From CAYMUC01 sp964471865 (GTDB lineage: Bacteria > Actinomycetota > Acidimicrobiia > Acidimicrobiales > Ilumatobacteraceae): a stretch of DNA of 50,853 nt. The notes beneath the pieces were generated by a model. It did no database searches, was not told the DNA's origin, and saw only the letters and a program-made list of their open reading frames with translations. Position 1 is the first letter of the stretch, and every line of letters starts with the position of its first letter. The stretch lies in the NCBI GenBank assembly GCA_964471865.1, contig CAYYHU010000013.1, positions 1 to 50,853 on the forward strand. The letters run 5' to 3'. Made by a program: the position numbers and the translations under genes. Of the stretch, positions 15,132 to 23,582 are shown one piece after another.

Positions 15132-16070
15132 ATGGCCTGGGACCTCGATGCCTTTGCGCGGTCACTGACCGCGTCGGCACCCAACACGGTGGCGGCGTAT
15201 CTCGCCGACCTTCGGGGCTTCGTGGTCTTTGCTCAGCGCGTCGGCCACGACGACCCCTCGGGGGTGGATCGCCTCGTTTTGCGGCGCTACGTCGCGCAGT
15301 TACTCACCCGGGGTTACGCGCGACGATCGATTTCGCGCAAGGTCTCCTCGCTGCGGCGCTATTTCGCCTGGGCGGCGCGCACCGGTCGCTGTCAGGGCAA
15401 TCCGGCCGCGGGCCTGAGATCTCCTGGAGGCGACGGCCGCCTTCCCCGAGTCCTGGGAGCCGAGGATCTTTCGGTGTTGTTGAGTCCACCCGTTGCGACC
15501 ACCTCCGCCCGGTCGCAACCAGACGGCGACGAAGGCTCCGACACGAACGTGAACTCGGTAACTCAGGCCGACGTCGATACGCATGTGAGAGACCTGCGCG
15601 ACACCGCAGTTCTCGAGATGTTGTACGGCAGTGGGTTGCGAGTCTCCGAGCTGTGCGCCCTGGACCGGTCCGCAGTGGACCTCGCTCGGGGCTTCATCAC
15701 CGTGTGGGGCAAAGGGGGCAAGCAACGGCGCCTACCGATCAGCGAACCGGCAGCCGTGGCGCTCGAGCGGTGGTTGGCAGTGCGCACCGATCAGCTCGAC
15801 GAGGACACCGACGCGGTGTTTCTCAACCAGCGATCACGGCGTCTCACCCCGCGAGACGTGCGTCGCATCGTCGATCGGCGCTCACCGGTGCCGACGCATC
15901 CTCATGCTCTGCGACATACCTTCGCGACCCATCTGCTCGACGGGGGCGCCGATCTGCGCGCCGTACAAGAACTTCTCGGCCATGCCGATGTCGCCACGAC
16001 GCAGCGCTACACCCATGTGAGCCGCGAGCGTCTTCGCTCGGTGTATTCCGCTGCCCATCCCCGCGCATGA
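15132..16070 (+). CDS. xerC: Tyrosine recombinase XerC
   Basis: XerC/XerD recombinases resolve chromosome dimers at dif. The 312-residue product has the N-terminal SAM-like domain (TASAPNTVAAYLADLRGFVV) and a complete catalytic set: R170 (GSGLRVSEL), K194 (WGKGGKQRR), H258 and R261 (HPHALRHTF), H284 (LLGHADV) and Y293 (TQRYTHV). A linker of about 30 polar residues (120-155) separates the two domains and is longer than usual. It sits just ahead of whiG, with ATGA overlap, as in other actinobacteria. Assignment as XerC rather than XerD follows this context. Confidence 0.93.
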   Translation: MAWDLDAFARSLTASAPNTVAAYLADLRGFVVFAQRVGHDDPSGVDRLVLRRYVAQLLTRGYARRSISRKVSSLRRYFAWAARTGRCQGNPAAGLRSPGGDGRLPRVLGAEDLSVLLSPPVATTSARSQPDGDEGSDTNVNSVTQADVDTHVRDLRDTAVLEMLYGSGLRVSELCALDRSAVDLARGFITVWGKGGKQRRLPISEPAAVALERWLAVRTDQLDEDTDAVFLNQRSRRLTPRDVRRIVDRRSPVPTHPHALRHTFATHLLDGGADLRAVQELLGHADVATTQRYTHVSRERLRSVYSAAHPRA

Positions 16071-16831
16071 CCGATACCGATCCCGATCTCATCCACCAGG
16101 CGTGGCGTCGATGGTGGACCACCCGGGACCCCGCTTCACGGGAACGTCTCATCATGCACTACTCGCCGCTGGTGAAATTCGTCGCCGGTCGCCTCGGGGC
16201 GGGACTTCCCGATTCGGTGGATCCTGGCGATCTCGTCGGGTTCGGGGTGTTCGGTCTGATGGATGCCATCGACCGATTCGACGAGGAACGAGGAACCCGT
16301 TTTTCGACGTTCGCCGTTCCCCGAATCCGAGGAGCGATCCTGGACGGACTGCGGTCCCTGGATTGGGTTCCCCGATCCGTGCGGAGCCGGTCACGTGCGG
16401 TGCAGGACGCAATCGCTCGTCTCGAGATGGCATGGGGGCGCAGCCCCACCGACGACGAGATCGCCTCGGAACTCGGTGTGGCCCCAGAAGAGTTCCAGAC
16501 CTGGCTCGCGAACATCGCCGTGGCGACGGTCGGGCCGCTCGATCATGTCGTGCGTTCGGGAGCCCATCTTCACAGCGTCGCCGACCTTCCCGCCGATGAC
16601 CCCTCACCTCAGGCTGATCTCGAGGATCGCGAATTGCGTCACAGTGTTCGCAGCGAAGTGCGACGACTTCCCGATCGGGAGCGGATGGTGCTCGCCCTCT
16701 ACTACGACGAGGGCTTGACGTTGGTCGAGATCGGGCAGATTCTGGGAGTGACCGAGAGTCGGGTCTCACAAATCCACGCTCGAGCGGTACTGCAGCTGCG
16801 GTCGCGGTTGCTCGCTTCGGGCGCGGCCTGA
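16067..16831 (+). CDS. whiG: RNA polymerase sigma factor, WhiG/FliA family
   Basis: This is a 254-residue sigma-70 group 3 factor. Region 2 includes YSPLVKFVAGRLGAGLP and VDPGDLVGFGVFGLMDAIDR, ending with GTRFSTFAVPRIRGAILDGL. Region 4 includes LPDRERMVLALYYDEGLTLV and EIGQILGVTESRVSQIHARA, the -35 binding helix-turn-helix. WhiG controls sporulation in Streptomyces and the homologous FliA controls flagella elsewhere. No sporulation or flagellar gene is in the window, so its role here is open. Its start overlaps the xerC stop by ATGA. Confidence 0.93.
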   Translation: MTDTDPDLIHQAWRRWWTTRDPASRERLIMHYSPLVKFVAGRLGAGLPDSVDPGDLVGFGVFGLMDAIDRFDEERGTRFSTFAVPRIRGAILDGLRSLDWVPRSVRSRSRAVQDAIARLEMAWGRSPTDDEIASELGVAPEEFQTWLANIAVATVGPLDHVVRSGAHLHSVADLPADDPSPQADLEDRELRHSVRSEVRRLPDRERMVLALYYDEGLTLVEIGQILGVTESRVSQIHARAVLQLRSRLLASGAA

Positions 16832-16845
16832 TTCCGGCTGCGTCC

Positions 16846-17487
16846 ATGGCGATAGCGGGCTGGGTGGCCGTGGCGCTGGTGGGGACGTTGGCGCTGGTCC
16901 CGACATCACCGATCGATCTGGGAGCGTCCACTTCGACCGCTGGTCGAGTGCTGTCGCCAGCGGGAGATGTCGAGGAGATTCTCCCCAGCGCAGATCCCGA
17001 GGTCGAGGTCGGATCCGCCGTCGACGGCGAACCGTGGGTTCGCGCTGCGTCCCCGGGCTGCCAACAGGCTCCGGTTCCTGTGGACGGGGCGGAGATCATC
17101 GATGCGTTTCGCGCTCCGCTGTGTCGTTGGTGCGCGGGAAATCGCGGTGTCGAGTTCTCGACCCCGATGGGAGCGCCCGTGCGGTCGGTGACTTCAGGGC
17201 GCGTCGGTTTCGTAGGAACCGTGGCCGGAACCCGATACGTCGTCGTGGTCACCGCTTCGGGGCGTCGAATCACCTATGGGGGAGTGGCAGAGTTCTCGGT
17301 CGGAGCCGGGAGTCTGGTGGCGCCAGGAGATGCTCTCGCTGTGTCTGGTGAGCGTCTTCATCTCGGCGTTCGTCGTGGTGAGCATTACGAGGATCCGGCG
17401 ATCGTGCTGTCGAGGACGGCTCGGGTTCGCCTCGTGTCCATGGATGGGTTCGGGCGGCGCGCTCATCGGTGCTCAGCGGATTCGTAG
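16846..17487 (+). CDS. Degenerate LytM/M23 peptidase-like exported protein
   Basis: This is a 213-residue protein with an N-terminal hydrophobic segment (4-20) and a LytM-type domain from about 80. GVEFSTPMGAPVRSVTSGRVGF, ITYGGVAEFSVGAGSLVAPGDAL and LHLGVRRGEHYEDP follow the M23 pattern closely. The zinc ligands are mostly lost. The His of HRGVDF is N99, the Asp is E103, and the first His of H-x-H is R170, leaving only H172. It is probably non-catalytic, perhaps a binding or activator protein. Streptomyces has an M23 gene at the same place between whiG and rpsB, so the position is ancestral. Confidence 0.8.
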   Translation: MAIAGWVAVALVGTLALVPTSPIDLGASTSTAGRVLSPAGDVEEILPSADPEVEVGSAVDGEPWVRAASPGCQQAPVPVDGAEIIDAFRAPLCRWCAGNRGVEFSTPMGAPVRSVTSGRVGFVGTVAGTRYVVVVTASGRRITYGGVAEFSVGAGSLVAPGDALAVSGERLHLGVRRGEHYEDPAIVLSRTARVRLVSMDGFGRRAHRCSADS

Positions 17488-17629
17488 CCGGCCCCGGCCT
17501 CGGAGGCGTCGCACCGTCATCACCACAGCCGACCCCAGCGACCCCGTGTCGATACCGATCCGAGCTGTCTGTTGATTCGGTGAGTCACGGCTGGCCATTC
17601 CGGGCTGGTCGGCAGCCGATTTCAGCCGG

Positions 17630-17756
17630 TAGCATGCCGACGGCCCCGAACCGGGGTTCGAGTTCATATCAGCACCATCAACACAGCGCCGCCTCGACCT
17701 GCGGTCGCCTTTGGGCGCACGAGGCGGTGACCGAGAACCGCAGGAGAGGAGTCACC
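17630..17756 (+). promoter_or_regulatory. rpsB promoter and structured leader
   Basis: TAGCAT at 17630-17635 is a -10 candidate, giving a leader of about 115 nt. CCTGCGGT (17698-17705) pairs perfectly with ACCGCAGG (17737-17744), and an inner CGCC/GGCG can extend the stem. The 3' arm covers the first bases of the AGGAGAGGAG Shine-Dalgarno site. A second hairpin, CGAACC/GGTTCG, lies at 17647-17660. This could be a ribosomal-protein S2 feedback site (inference). Confidence 0.5.
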
Positions 17757-18671
17757 GTGGCTGTCGTCACCATGCGTCAGATGCTCGAGGCCGGACTTCA
17801 TTTCGGCCATCAGACCCGCAAGTGGAACCCGAAGATGCGTCGTTTCATCTTCGGTGAGCACCGGGGCATCTACATCATCGATCTCGAACAGACCCTGCCT
17901 CGGGTCGAAACCGCATACGGATACGTGCGTGATCTGGTCGCCAATGGCGGATCGATCTTGTTCGTGGGTACCAAGAAGCAGGCTCAGGACCCGATCCGCA
18001 GCTATGCCGAGAAGTGCGGAATGCCCTATGTGACCGAGCGGTGGCTCGGTGGCATGCTCACCAACTTCGACACCATGGCCAAGCGGGTGGCGAAGATGCA
18101 GGAGTACGAGCGCATGCAGGCCTCGGGTGAGTTCGATGCACTCACCAAGAAAGAGGCGCTGCTGTTGAGCCGCGAACTCGAAAAGCTGCAGAGGAACCTC
18201 GGCGGTATCCGAGACATGGCCCGCCTTCCCGACGCCGTGTTCGTGATCGACACCAAGAAAGAGCAGATCGCGGTCACCGAGGCGAACAAGCTGAAGATTC
18301 CCGTCATCGCCGTGGTCGACACCAACGTGGATCCCGACGTCATCGATTACCCGATCCCGGGCAACGACGACGCGATCCGCGCCAACGACCTCACGACCCG
18401 GGTCATCGCCGAAGCGGTGATCGAGGGTCGTTACATCGCCCGCCAGCGCACGCCAGTCGTCGAGACTCCCAAGCGCAGCGACGAAGACGAAGCCGCGTTC
18501 GCTGCTGCGCAGGCCGAGGCGCGCCGCCAGGCTGCAGCTGCCCAGGCCGAGCGCGATGCTCGTCTTGCGGCGAGCCAGACACCGGCTGAAGCCCCTGCTG
18601 TCGAGCCGGTCGCTCCTCTGGTGGCCGATGAGGCCGCCGCTGTCGAACCCCCCACCGCTTCGGAGAGTTGA
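17757..18671 (+). CDS. rpsB: 30S ribosomal protein S2
   Basis: The 304-residue product begins MAVVTMRQMLEAGLHFGHQT, has WNPKMRRFIFGEHRGIYIIDLEQT, and RWLGGMLTNFDT, all S2 signatures. It exceeds the usual 250-260 residues because of an Ala/Glu/Pro-rich tail of about 60 residues. That kind of tail is common in actinobacterial S2. The GTG start is fixed by AGGAG 5 nt upstream. The rpsB-tsf pair is standard. Confidence 0.98.
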   Translation: MAVVTMRQMLEAGLHFGHQTRKWNPKMRRFIFGEHRGIYIIDLEQTLPRVETAYGYVRDLVANGGSILFVGTKKQAQDPIRSYAEKCGMPYVTERWLGGMLTNFDTMAKRVAKMQEYERMQASGEFDALTKKEALLLSRELEKLQRNLGGIRDMARLPDAVFVIDTKKEQIAVTEANKLKIPVIAVVDTNVDPDVIDYPIPGNDDAIRANDLTTRVIAEAVIEGRYIARQRTPVVETPKRSDEDEAAFAAAQAEARRQAAAAQAERDARLAASQTPAEAPAVEPVAPLVADEAAAVEPPTASES

Positions 18672-18676
18672 TCACC

Positions 18677-19465
18677 ATGTCGTTCACTGCCAAGGACGTC
18701 CAAGCGCTTCGTCAGTCGACGGGCGCCGGAATGATGGACTGCAAGAAGGCTCTCGAAGCCAACGAAGGTGATCTCGAAGCCGCCAAGCAGTGGCTGCGCG
18801 AGAAGGGCCTTGCGGCTTCGGCCAAGCGTGACGACCGTCAAAGCGCTCAGGGCGTGGTCGCCATGTCTGTGGAAGGCAATGTTGGCGCCATCGTCAAGTT
18901 GCGCTGCGAGACCGACTTCGTTGCGGGTTCGGACCAGTTCAAAGATGAGGCCGAGGAACTCGTGCGCCTCGTCGCTGCGAAGGGCCCCGAGGCCGTCGCG
19001 GAGCGCGCCGCACAACTCGAGGATCTCAAGATCACGTTGAAAGAGAAGATCGAACTCGGTGAGGTCGTGCGTTTCGAGGCGGCACCCGGCAACGTGATCG
19101 ACTCCTATCAGCATGTTCAGGGTGGTCGGGGAGTCAACGGCGTGCTCGTGGAAATGCAGGGCGCCTCCCAGGAACTCGCTCATGACGTCGCAGTGCACAT
19201 TGCGTTCGCTCGTCCTCGCTTCCTCACCCGCGATGAGGTTCCTGTGGATGAGGTCGAGCGCGAGCGCGCGACGCTCGAGACCCTGAGCCGCAACGAGGGC
19301 AAGCCCGAAGCGGCACTGCCCAAGATCGTCGAAGGTCGCCTCAACGGCTTCTTCAAGGACGTCGCACTGCTCGAGCAGCCCTACGCCAAAGACGACAAGG
19401 TGTCGATCAGCCAGCTGATCGGATCCGCATCGATCCTGCGGTTCGCCCAGGTCGAGATCGGCTGA
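18677..19465 (+). CDS. tsf: Elongation factor Ts
   Basis: EF-Ts recycles EF-Tu by exchanging GDP for GTP. The 262-residue product has the N-terminal UBA-like module (LRQSTGAGMMDCKKALEANE) and the TDFV motif in CETDFVAGSDQF that contacts EF-Tu. It starts at ATG 18677, 5 nt after the rpsB stop, with GGAG inside the rpsB end. A TTG overlapping the rpsB stop is a less likely start. Confidence 0.97.
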   Translation: MSFTAKDVQALRQSTGAGMMDCKKALEANEGDLEAAKQWLREKGLAASAKRDDRQSAQGVVAMSVEGNVGAIVKLRCETDFVAGSDQFKDEAEELVRLVAAKGPEAVAERAAQLEDLKITLKEKIELGEVVRFEAAPGNVIDSYQHVQGGRGVNGVLVEMQGASQELAHDVAVHIAFARPRFLTRDEVPVDEVERERATLETLSRNEGKPEAALPKIVEGRLNGFFKDVALLEQPYAKDDKVSISQLIGSASILRFAQVEIG

Positions 19466-19491
19466 GAACCGGAACCCGAGGAGAGCACGAG

Positions 19492-20229
19492 ATGAGCACC
19501 CGATCCGACGCCCGACCGACGTGGCGCCGGGTCGTGCTCAAGCTCTCAGGTGAGGCTTTGGCCGAACCCACCGGGTTCGGCCTCGATACCGAAGTCTTGC
19601 ATCAGGTGGCCTCGGAGATCTCTGAGGCGCGCACCGAACTCGGCGTCGACATCGCCGTGGTCGTGGGCGGTGGCAACTTCTGGCGAGGCCTCAAAGGGGC
19701 CGGTCGGGGGATGGACCAAGCCCAGGCCGACTACATGGGGATGATCGCAACGGTCATGAACGGCCTGGCGCTTCAAGATGCCTTGGAGCGGGTCGGTCAA
19801 CACAGCCGGGTCATGACCGCGGTGGAGATGCCCAAGGTCGCCGAGCCCTACATCCGGCGTCGAGCGTTACGACACCTCGAAAAGCAACGAGTCGTCATCC
19901 TGGCGGGCGGAACGGGAAACCCCTTTTTCACCACGGATACCGCCGCCGCGCTGCGGGCCGCCGAAATCGACGCCGATGCGATTCTCAAAGGCACCCACAG
20001 TGGTGTGGACGGGGTCTATGACGCTGACCCCAAACTGCATCCCGATGCCCGTCGTTACGATCGCATCGCCCATCTCGACGTGATCAATCAGGGTCTCAAG
20101 GTCATGGACGCGACCGCCATCACGTTCTGTATGGACCGCGAGATTCCCATCGTGGTGTTCGATCTTCTCGGTCGAGGAAACGTCAGGTCCATCCTGCGGG
20201 GTGAACCGATCGGTACGCTGGTCGGGTGA
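19492..20229 (+). CDS. pyrH: UMP kinase
   Basis: This amino-acid-kinase-fold enzyme phosphorylates UMP to UDP. The 245-residue product has VVLKLSGEALAEP at the N-terminus, VVVGGGNFWRG, ILAGGTGNPFFTTDTAAALRA and KGTHSGVDGVYDADP, all UMP kinase signatures. GAGGAG lies 8 nt before the ATG. The last bases hold a -10 hexamer for frr, whose GTG overlaps the stop codon. Confidence 0.97.
   Translation: MSTRSDARPTWRRVVLKLSGEALAEPTGFGLDTEVLHQVASEISEARTELGVDIAVVVGGGNFWRGLKGAGRGMDQAQADYMGMIATVMNGLALQDALERVGQHSRVMTAVEMPKVAEPYIRRRALRHLEKQRVVILAGGTGNPFFTTDTAAALRAAEIDADAILKGTHSGVDGVYDADPKLHPDARRYDRIAHLDVINQGLKVMDATAITFCMDREIPIVVFDLLGRGNVRSILRGEPIGTLVG
20214..20219 (+). promoter_or_regulatory. -10 hexamer for frr within pyrH
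   Basis: TACGCT ends 6 nt before the frr GTG at 20226. It would give frr an independent leaderless transcript in addition to readthrough from pyrH. Confidence 0.4.
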
Positions 20230-20783
20230 CCGACGACGCGCTGCTCGAAGCGATCGAGAAAATGGACAAGGCGGTCGCCCACGTGCGCGACCAGTTCCTG
20301 ACCGTGAGAACGGGTCGGGCGGCTCCAGCGCTCTTGGAACGCATTGTCGTGGACTACTACGGCTCACCGGTGCCCCTTCAGCAACTTGCCGGGTTTCAGG
20401 TGCCCGAAGCGCGGGTTCTGGTCGTGAAGCCCCACGATCGCTCATCGCTCGGTGCGATCGAGAAGGCCATTCGCGATAGTGACCTCGGCTTGGCCCCTGC
20501 CAATGACGGCACCGTGATCCGTCTCAACTTCCCGCCCCTCACTGAGGAACGGCGTAAGGAGTTCGTCAAGATCGTCAAGAACATGGCCGAGGACGGCCGG
20601 GTGGCGGTGCGCAATATCCGTCGCGATATCCGCAAACAGTTCGATGCCTCGGAAAAGGCGGGGGATGTGTCGGCCGACGAGGTGGAGCGCGCCGAGAAGG
20701 AACTCGAAAAACTCACCCACGACCACATCGACAAGATCGACGCAGCGCTCAGCCACAAGGAGCACGAACTGCTCGAGGTCTGA
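20226..20783 (+). CDS. frr: Ribosome recycling factor
   Basis: RRF works with EF-G to split post-termination ribosomes. The 185-residue product has the three-helix bundle stretches VRTGRAAPALLERIVVDYYG, PLQQLAGFQVPEARVLVVKP, IRLNFPPLTEERRKEFVK and VRNIRRDIRK. It starts at a GTG that overlaps the pyrH stop (GTGA). Confidence 0.97.
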   Translation: MTDDALLEAIEKMDKAVAHVRDQFLTVRTGRAAPALLERIVVDYYGSPVPLQQLAGFQVPEARVLVVKPHDRSSLGAIEKAIRDSDLGLAPANDGTVIRLNFPPLTEERRKEFVKIVKNMAEDGRVAVRNIRRDIRKQFDASEKAGDVSADEVERAEKELEKLTHDHIDKIDAALSHKEHELLEV

Positions 20784-20819
20784 GGACGCGAGCGGTTGGC
20801 GATGCCGGGAGGGAACGAC

Positions 20820-22337
20820 ATGAGTGACGACGGTTGGCGATCGAGTGAGGACAGCGATCAGGCTCGGAGGCCCCGACCACGCGAGGACTCCGATGCCTTG
20901 AGGTGGCGAGACGATTCCGAGGAACGGCTTCGTCTTGGAAGTTCAGACAGTGGCTCGTTGCCGCATTGGTCCGAACCCGCCACTGGTGAGGTTCCCACCT
21001 TCACCCCGACCGAAGCCGTCAGTCCTGGTCCGAGCGAGGATGCCACCGGTGAGATCGACATCTGGTCGGCGTTCTCCTCCGAGCCTGACGAACCAGGTGA
21101 TTCCGTTCCCACCTCCGTGCAACCCGCCGTCGGCCCGAGCGATACCTCATCAGGTGTGCGCAGCGAACCCGATGAGGCCCTCGACTGGGAAGACGAGCCC
21201 CTCTTTCCCGAACTCGGCGACGAGTCGGGTTCGGGGTCGAGTCCGTACAGCGACGACGAGAATGTGGTGACGCAGTCCGAGGACCCTCCCGCATCCGACG
21301 AGGATGTGACCGAACCGGCACGGGCATCATCGCGGATCCAGATCGGGACCGATCCCACCGGTGACGTGGCCATGGCTCCACTCCCGGGAGAGCGCCCGGG
21401 CACGTCCTCGCGCACCTCGGGATCTCGGGGTCGATCAGGGGTGGGCACCAGGACGCGACCGAGTCCGGCCCGGGCTGGTTCCTCGGTGGCCGAACGCACC
21501 GGACGGAACCTCCCCACCGCTGTGACCGCGGCGTTGGTGATCGCGGCAGTGTTCCTCGGAGCGTTGTTGTGGCGACCCGCGGCGGTGGTGGTGTTCGTGG
21601 CGGTCGTCATGGCCTTGGCCGCGGTCGAGTTCTTCGGACGAGTGACCGAACGGGGATACCGCCCCGCGACGATCGCAGGGTTGATCGCGTGCACCCTGGC
21701 GCCTCTGGCTGCCTATTGGGTCGGGGAGAGTGCCGTCGTCCTCGTGTTCGTCTTCGCGTTCATCGCATCAGCAGCAGGATTCACGGGGGCTTCGGGCATC
21801 CAGTCGAATCCGCTTGCCAACACCGCGGTGACGATGTTGGGCGTCATCTGGATCGGAATTCTCGGGTCCTTTGCCGCTCTGTTGGCCGGAGTGTCCGCAG
21901 CCGGGGGCGGGCTCGAGAACGTGGGAACCGACACGTTGTTCATCGTGATCATCGGCGTCGTGGCCAACGACGTCGGTGCGCTGTTCGTGGGGTCGGGTAT
22001 CGGGCGAACTCCGCTACGAGCGTGGATCAGTCCCCACAAGTCGGTCGAGGGACTCATCGGCGGCACGGTGTTCACGTTCCTGGTCGTGGTGCTCGTGGGA
22101 ATCCAGTCCGACACCTGGAACGATCTGGGCGAGTGGATCCTGCTCGCCCTGGTCATCTCGGTGTTGGCCCCCTTGGGTGATCTCGTCGAATCCATGTTCA
22201 AGCGGAACCTCGACGTGAAGGACTTCGGAACCCTGGTTCCTGGTCACGGAGGGGTCCTCGACCGCTTCGATGCACTGTTGTTCGTGCTGCCCGGTGCCTA
22301 CTACCTGTTGCGTGTACTGGAACCGTGGGCCTCGTGA
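20820..22337 (+). CDS. cdsA: Phosphatidate cytidylyltransferase with acidic N-terminal extension
   Basis: CdsA makes CDP-diacylglycerol, the precursor of membrane phospholipids. The signature SMFKRNLDVKDFGTLVPG followed by HGGVLDRFD lies near the C-terminus, and about eight membrane spans fill residues 235-500. The first 225 residues are unusual: rich in Asp, Glu, Ser and Pro with few hydrophobics, then basic (RTSGSRGRSGVGTRTRPSPA) just before the membrane. That makes 505 residues against about 270-300 for many family members. ATG 20820 follows GGGAGG. It is the usual neighbour of frr. Confidence 0.94.
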   Translation: MSDDGWRSSEDSDQARRPRPREDSDALRWRDDSEERLRLGSSDSGSLPHWSEPATGEVPTFTPTEAVSPGPSEDATGEIDIWSAFSSEPDEPGDSVPTSVQPAVGPSDTSSGVRSEPDEALDWEDEPLFPELGDESGSGSSPYSDDENVVTQSEDPPASDEDVTEPARASSRIQIGTDPTGDVAMAPLPGERPGTSSRTSGSRGRSGVGTRTRPSPARAGSSVAERTGRNLPTAVTAALVIAAVFLGALLWRPAAVVVFVAVVMALAAVEFFGRVTERGYRPATIAGLIACTLAPLAAYWVGESAVVLVFVFAFIASAAGFTGASGIQSNPLANTAVTMLGVIWIGILGSFAALLAGVSAAGGGLENVGTDTLFIVIIGVVANDVGALFVGSGIGRTPLRAWISPHKSVEGLIGGTVFTFLVVVLVGIQSDTWNDLGEWILLALVISVLAPLGDLVESMFKRNLDVKDFGTLVPGHGGVLDRFDALLFVLPGAYYLLRVLEPWAS

Positions 22338-22405
22338 TCCTGGGGTCGAGGGCTGCGCGAGCCCTGGTCCAGCGGCACCGGTGAGGAAGCCGGCGTCGAC
22401 GCTGC

Positions 22406-22411
22406 CAGACT
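22406..22411 (+). promoter_or_regulatory. -10 hexamer for leaderless dxr
   Basis: CAGACT ends 7 nt before GTG 22419. It is the same hexamer and spacing as for the lipoprotein gene at 14705. Confidence 0.45.
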
Positions 22412-22418
22412 GCTCGAC

Positions 22419-23582
22419 GTGACCATGACGAGGGTGGCCATCGCCGGATCCTCGGGATCCATCGGGACTCAGACTCTCGACGTCATCGCGTCCGAACCCG
22501 ATGCCTTCGAGGTCGTGGCTTTGGGAGTGTCGAGCGCGACCGATGTGGTGATCGAGCAAGCCCGCCGGGTTCGACCCGCGGTGGTCGCTGTTGCCGATCC
22601 CGAGGCTCGTGCCCACGTGGCCGACGCATTGGTGGGTGTCGAGGTGATCGCCGATCTCGCCGAGGTCGTCGATCAGGCTGATGTCGTCGTCAACGGAGTG
22701 GTCGGCTTCGCCGGCCTCGCCGTCACGATCGCCACGTTGCGGGCGGGACGCCGCCTGGCCTTGGCCAACAAAGAGAGTCTCATCGCAGCAGGCCCGGTCG
22801 TGGGTCCCTTGCGCGAGGTGCCAGGAGCCGAACTCGTTCCCGTCGACAGCGAACACGGCGCCATCCATCAGTGTCTTCGGTCCAGTGTGGCGCCCGGCCG
22901 CGAGGTGCGCCGACTGATACTCACCGCCAGTGGTGGTCCGTTTCGAGGCCGCCGACGTGACGAACTGGCCGAGGTGACCGTTGCGGAAGCCCTGAATCAT
23001 CCGACATGGTCGATGGGACCCAAGATCACCGTGGACTCCTCCACGCTGATGAACAAGGGACTCGAGGTGATCGAGGCCCACGAACTGTTCGGAGTCGACT
23101 ACGACTCGATCGACGTGGTGGTGCATCCGCAGTCGGTGGTCCACTCGATGGTCGAGTTCACCGACGGATCCACGATCGCTCAGTTGTCGATGCCGGATAT
23201 GCGTCTGCCCATCGGATACGCGTTGGGTTATCCCCACAGGATCACGACGCCCTTCGGCGTGATCGACTGGACCCGGTTGGGATCTCTCGATTTCATGGCA
23301 CCGGATCGGGACACTTTTCGATGTCTGGATCTCGCCTATCGGGCTGGTCGCATCGGAGCCAGCGCTCCGGCATGGCTCAGCGCCGCGAACGAGGTGGCCG
23401 TGGACGCGTTCCTCCAGGGTCGACTGCGGTGGTGCGAGATAGCTGATGTCATCGATGCCACCCTCGATCGTCATCCCGGATCCAGTGACGTTCCCACCTG
23501 CGTCCAAGACGTGATCGACGCCGACCGCGAGTCGCGGGCGGTGGCGGCGAAGATGCTGGATTCACACTCGGTGATGCGATGA
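22419..23582 (+). CDS. dxr: 1-deoxy-D-xylulose 5-phosphate reductoisomerase
   Basis: DXR makes 2-C-methyl-D-erythritol 4-phosphate, the committed step of the MEP isoprenoid pathway. The 387-residue product has the NADPH-binding IAGSSGSIGTQTLDVI, NKESLIAAG, VDSEHGAIHQ for metal binding, and TASGGPFRGR. It then has HPTWSMGPKITVDSSTLMNK, covering the flexible loop. A GTG start is followed two codons later by an ATG. The stop overlaps the rseP start (ATGA). ispG, another MEP-pathway gene, lies two genes on. Confidence 0.97.
   Translation: MTMTRVAIAGSSGSIGTQTLDVIASEPDAFEVVALGVSSATDVVIEQARRVRPAVVAVADPEARAHVADALVGVEVIADLAEVVDQADVVVNGVVGFAGLAVTIATLRAGRRLALANKESLIAAGPVVGPLREVPGAELVPVDSEHGAIHQCLRSSVAPGREVRRLILTASGGPFRGRRRDELAEVTVAEALNHPTWSMGPKITVDSSTLMNKGLEVIEAHELFGVDYDSIDVVVHPQSVVHSMVEFTDGSTIAQLSMPDMRLPIGYALGYPHRITTPFGVIDWTRLGSLDFMAPDRDTFRCLDLAYRAGRIGASAPAWLSAANEVAVDAFLQGRLRWCEIADVIDATLDRHPGSSDVPTCVQDVIDADRESRAVAAKMLDSHSVMR

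Noticed and set aside
14873..16831. A 652-codon frame reading into WhiG
   Set aside because: Only the last 255 codons match a sigma factor. The upstream part lies over xerC in another frame, and the ATGA overlap at 16067 is the usual start.
22014..23507. A 497-codon minus-strand frame over dxr and the cdsA end
   Set aside because: It is the complement of two recognised genes, His/Asp-rich with no domain.
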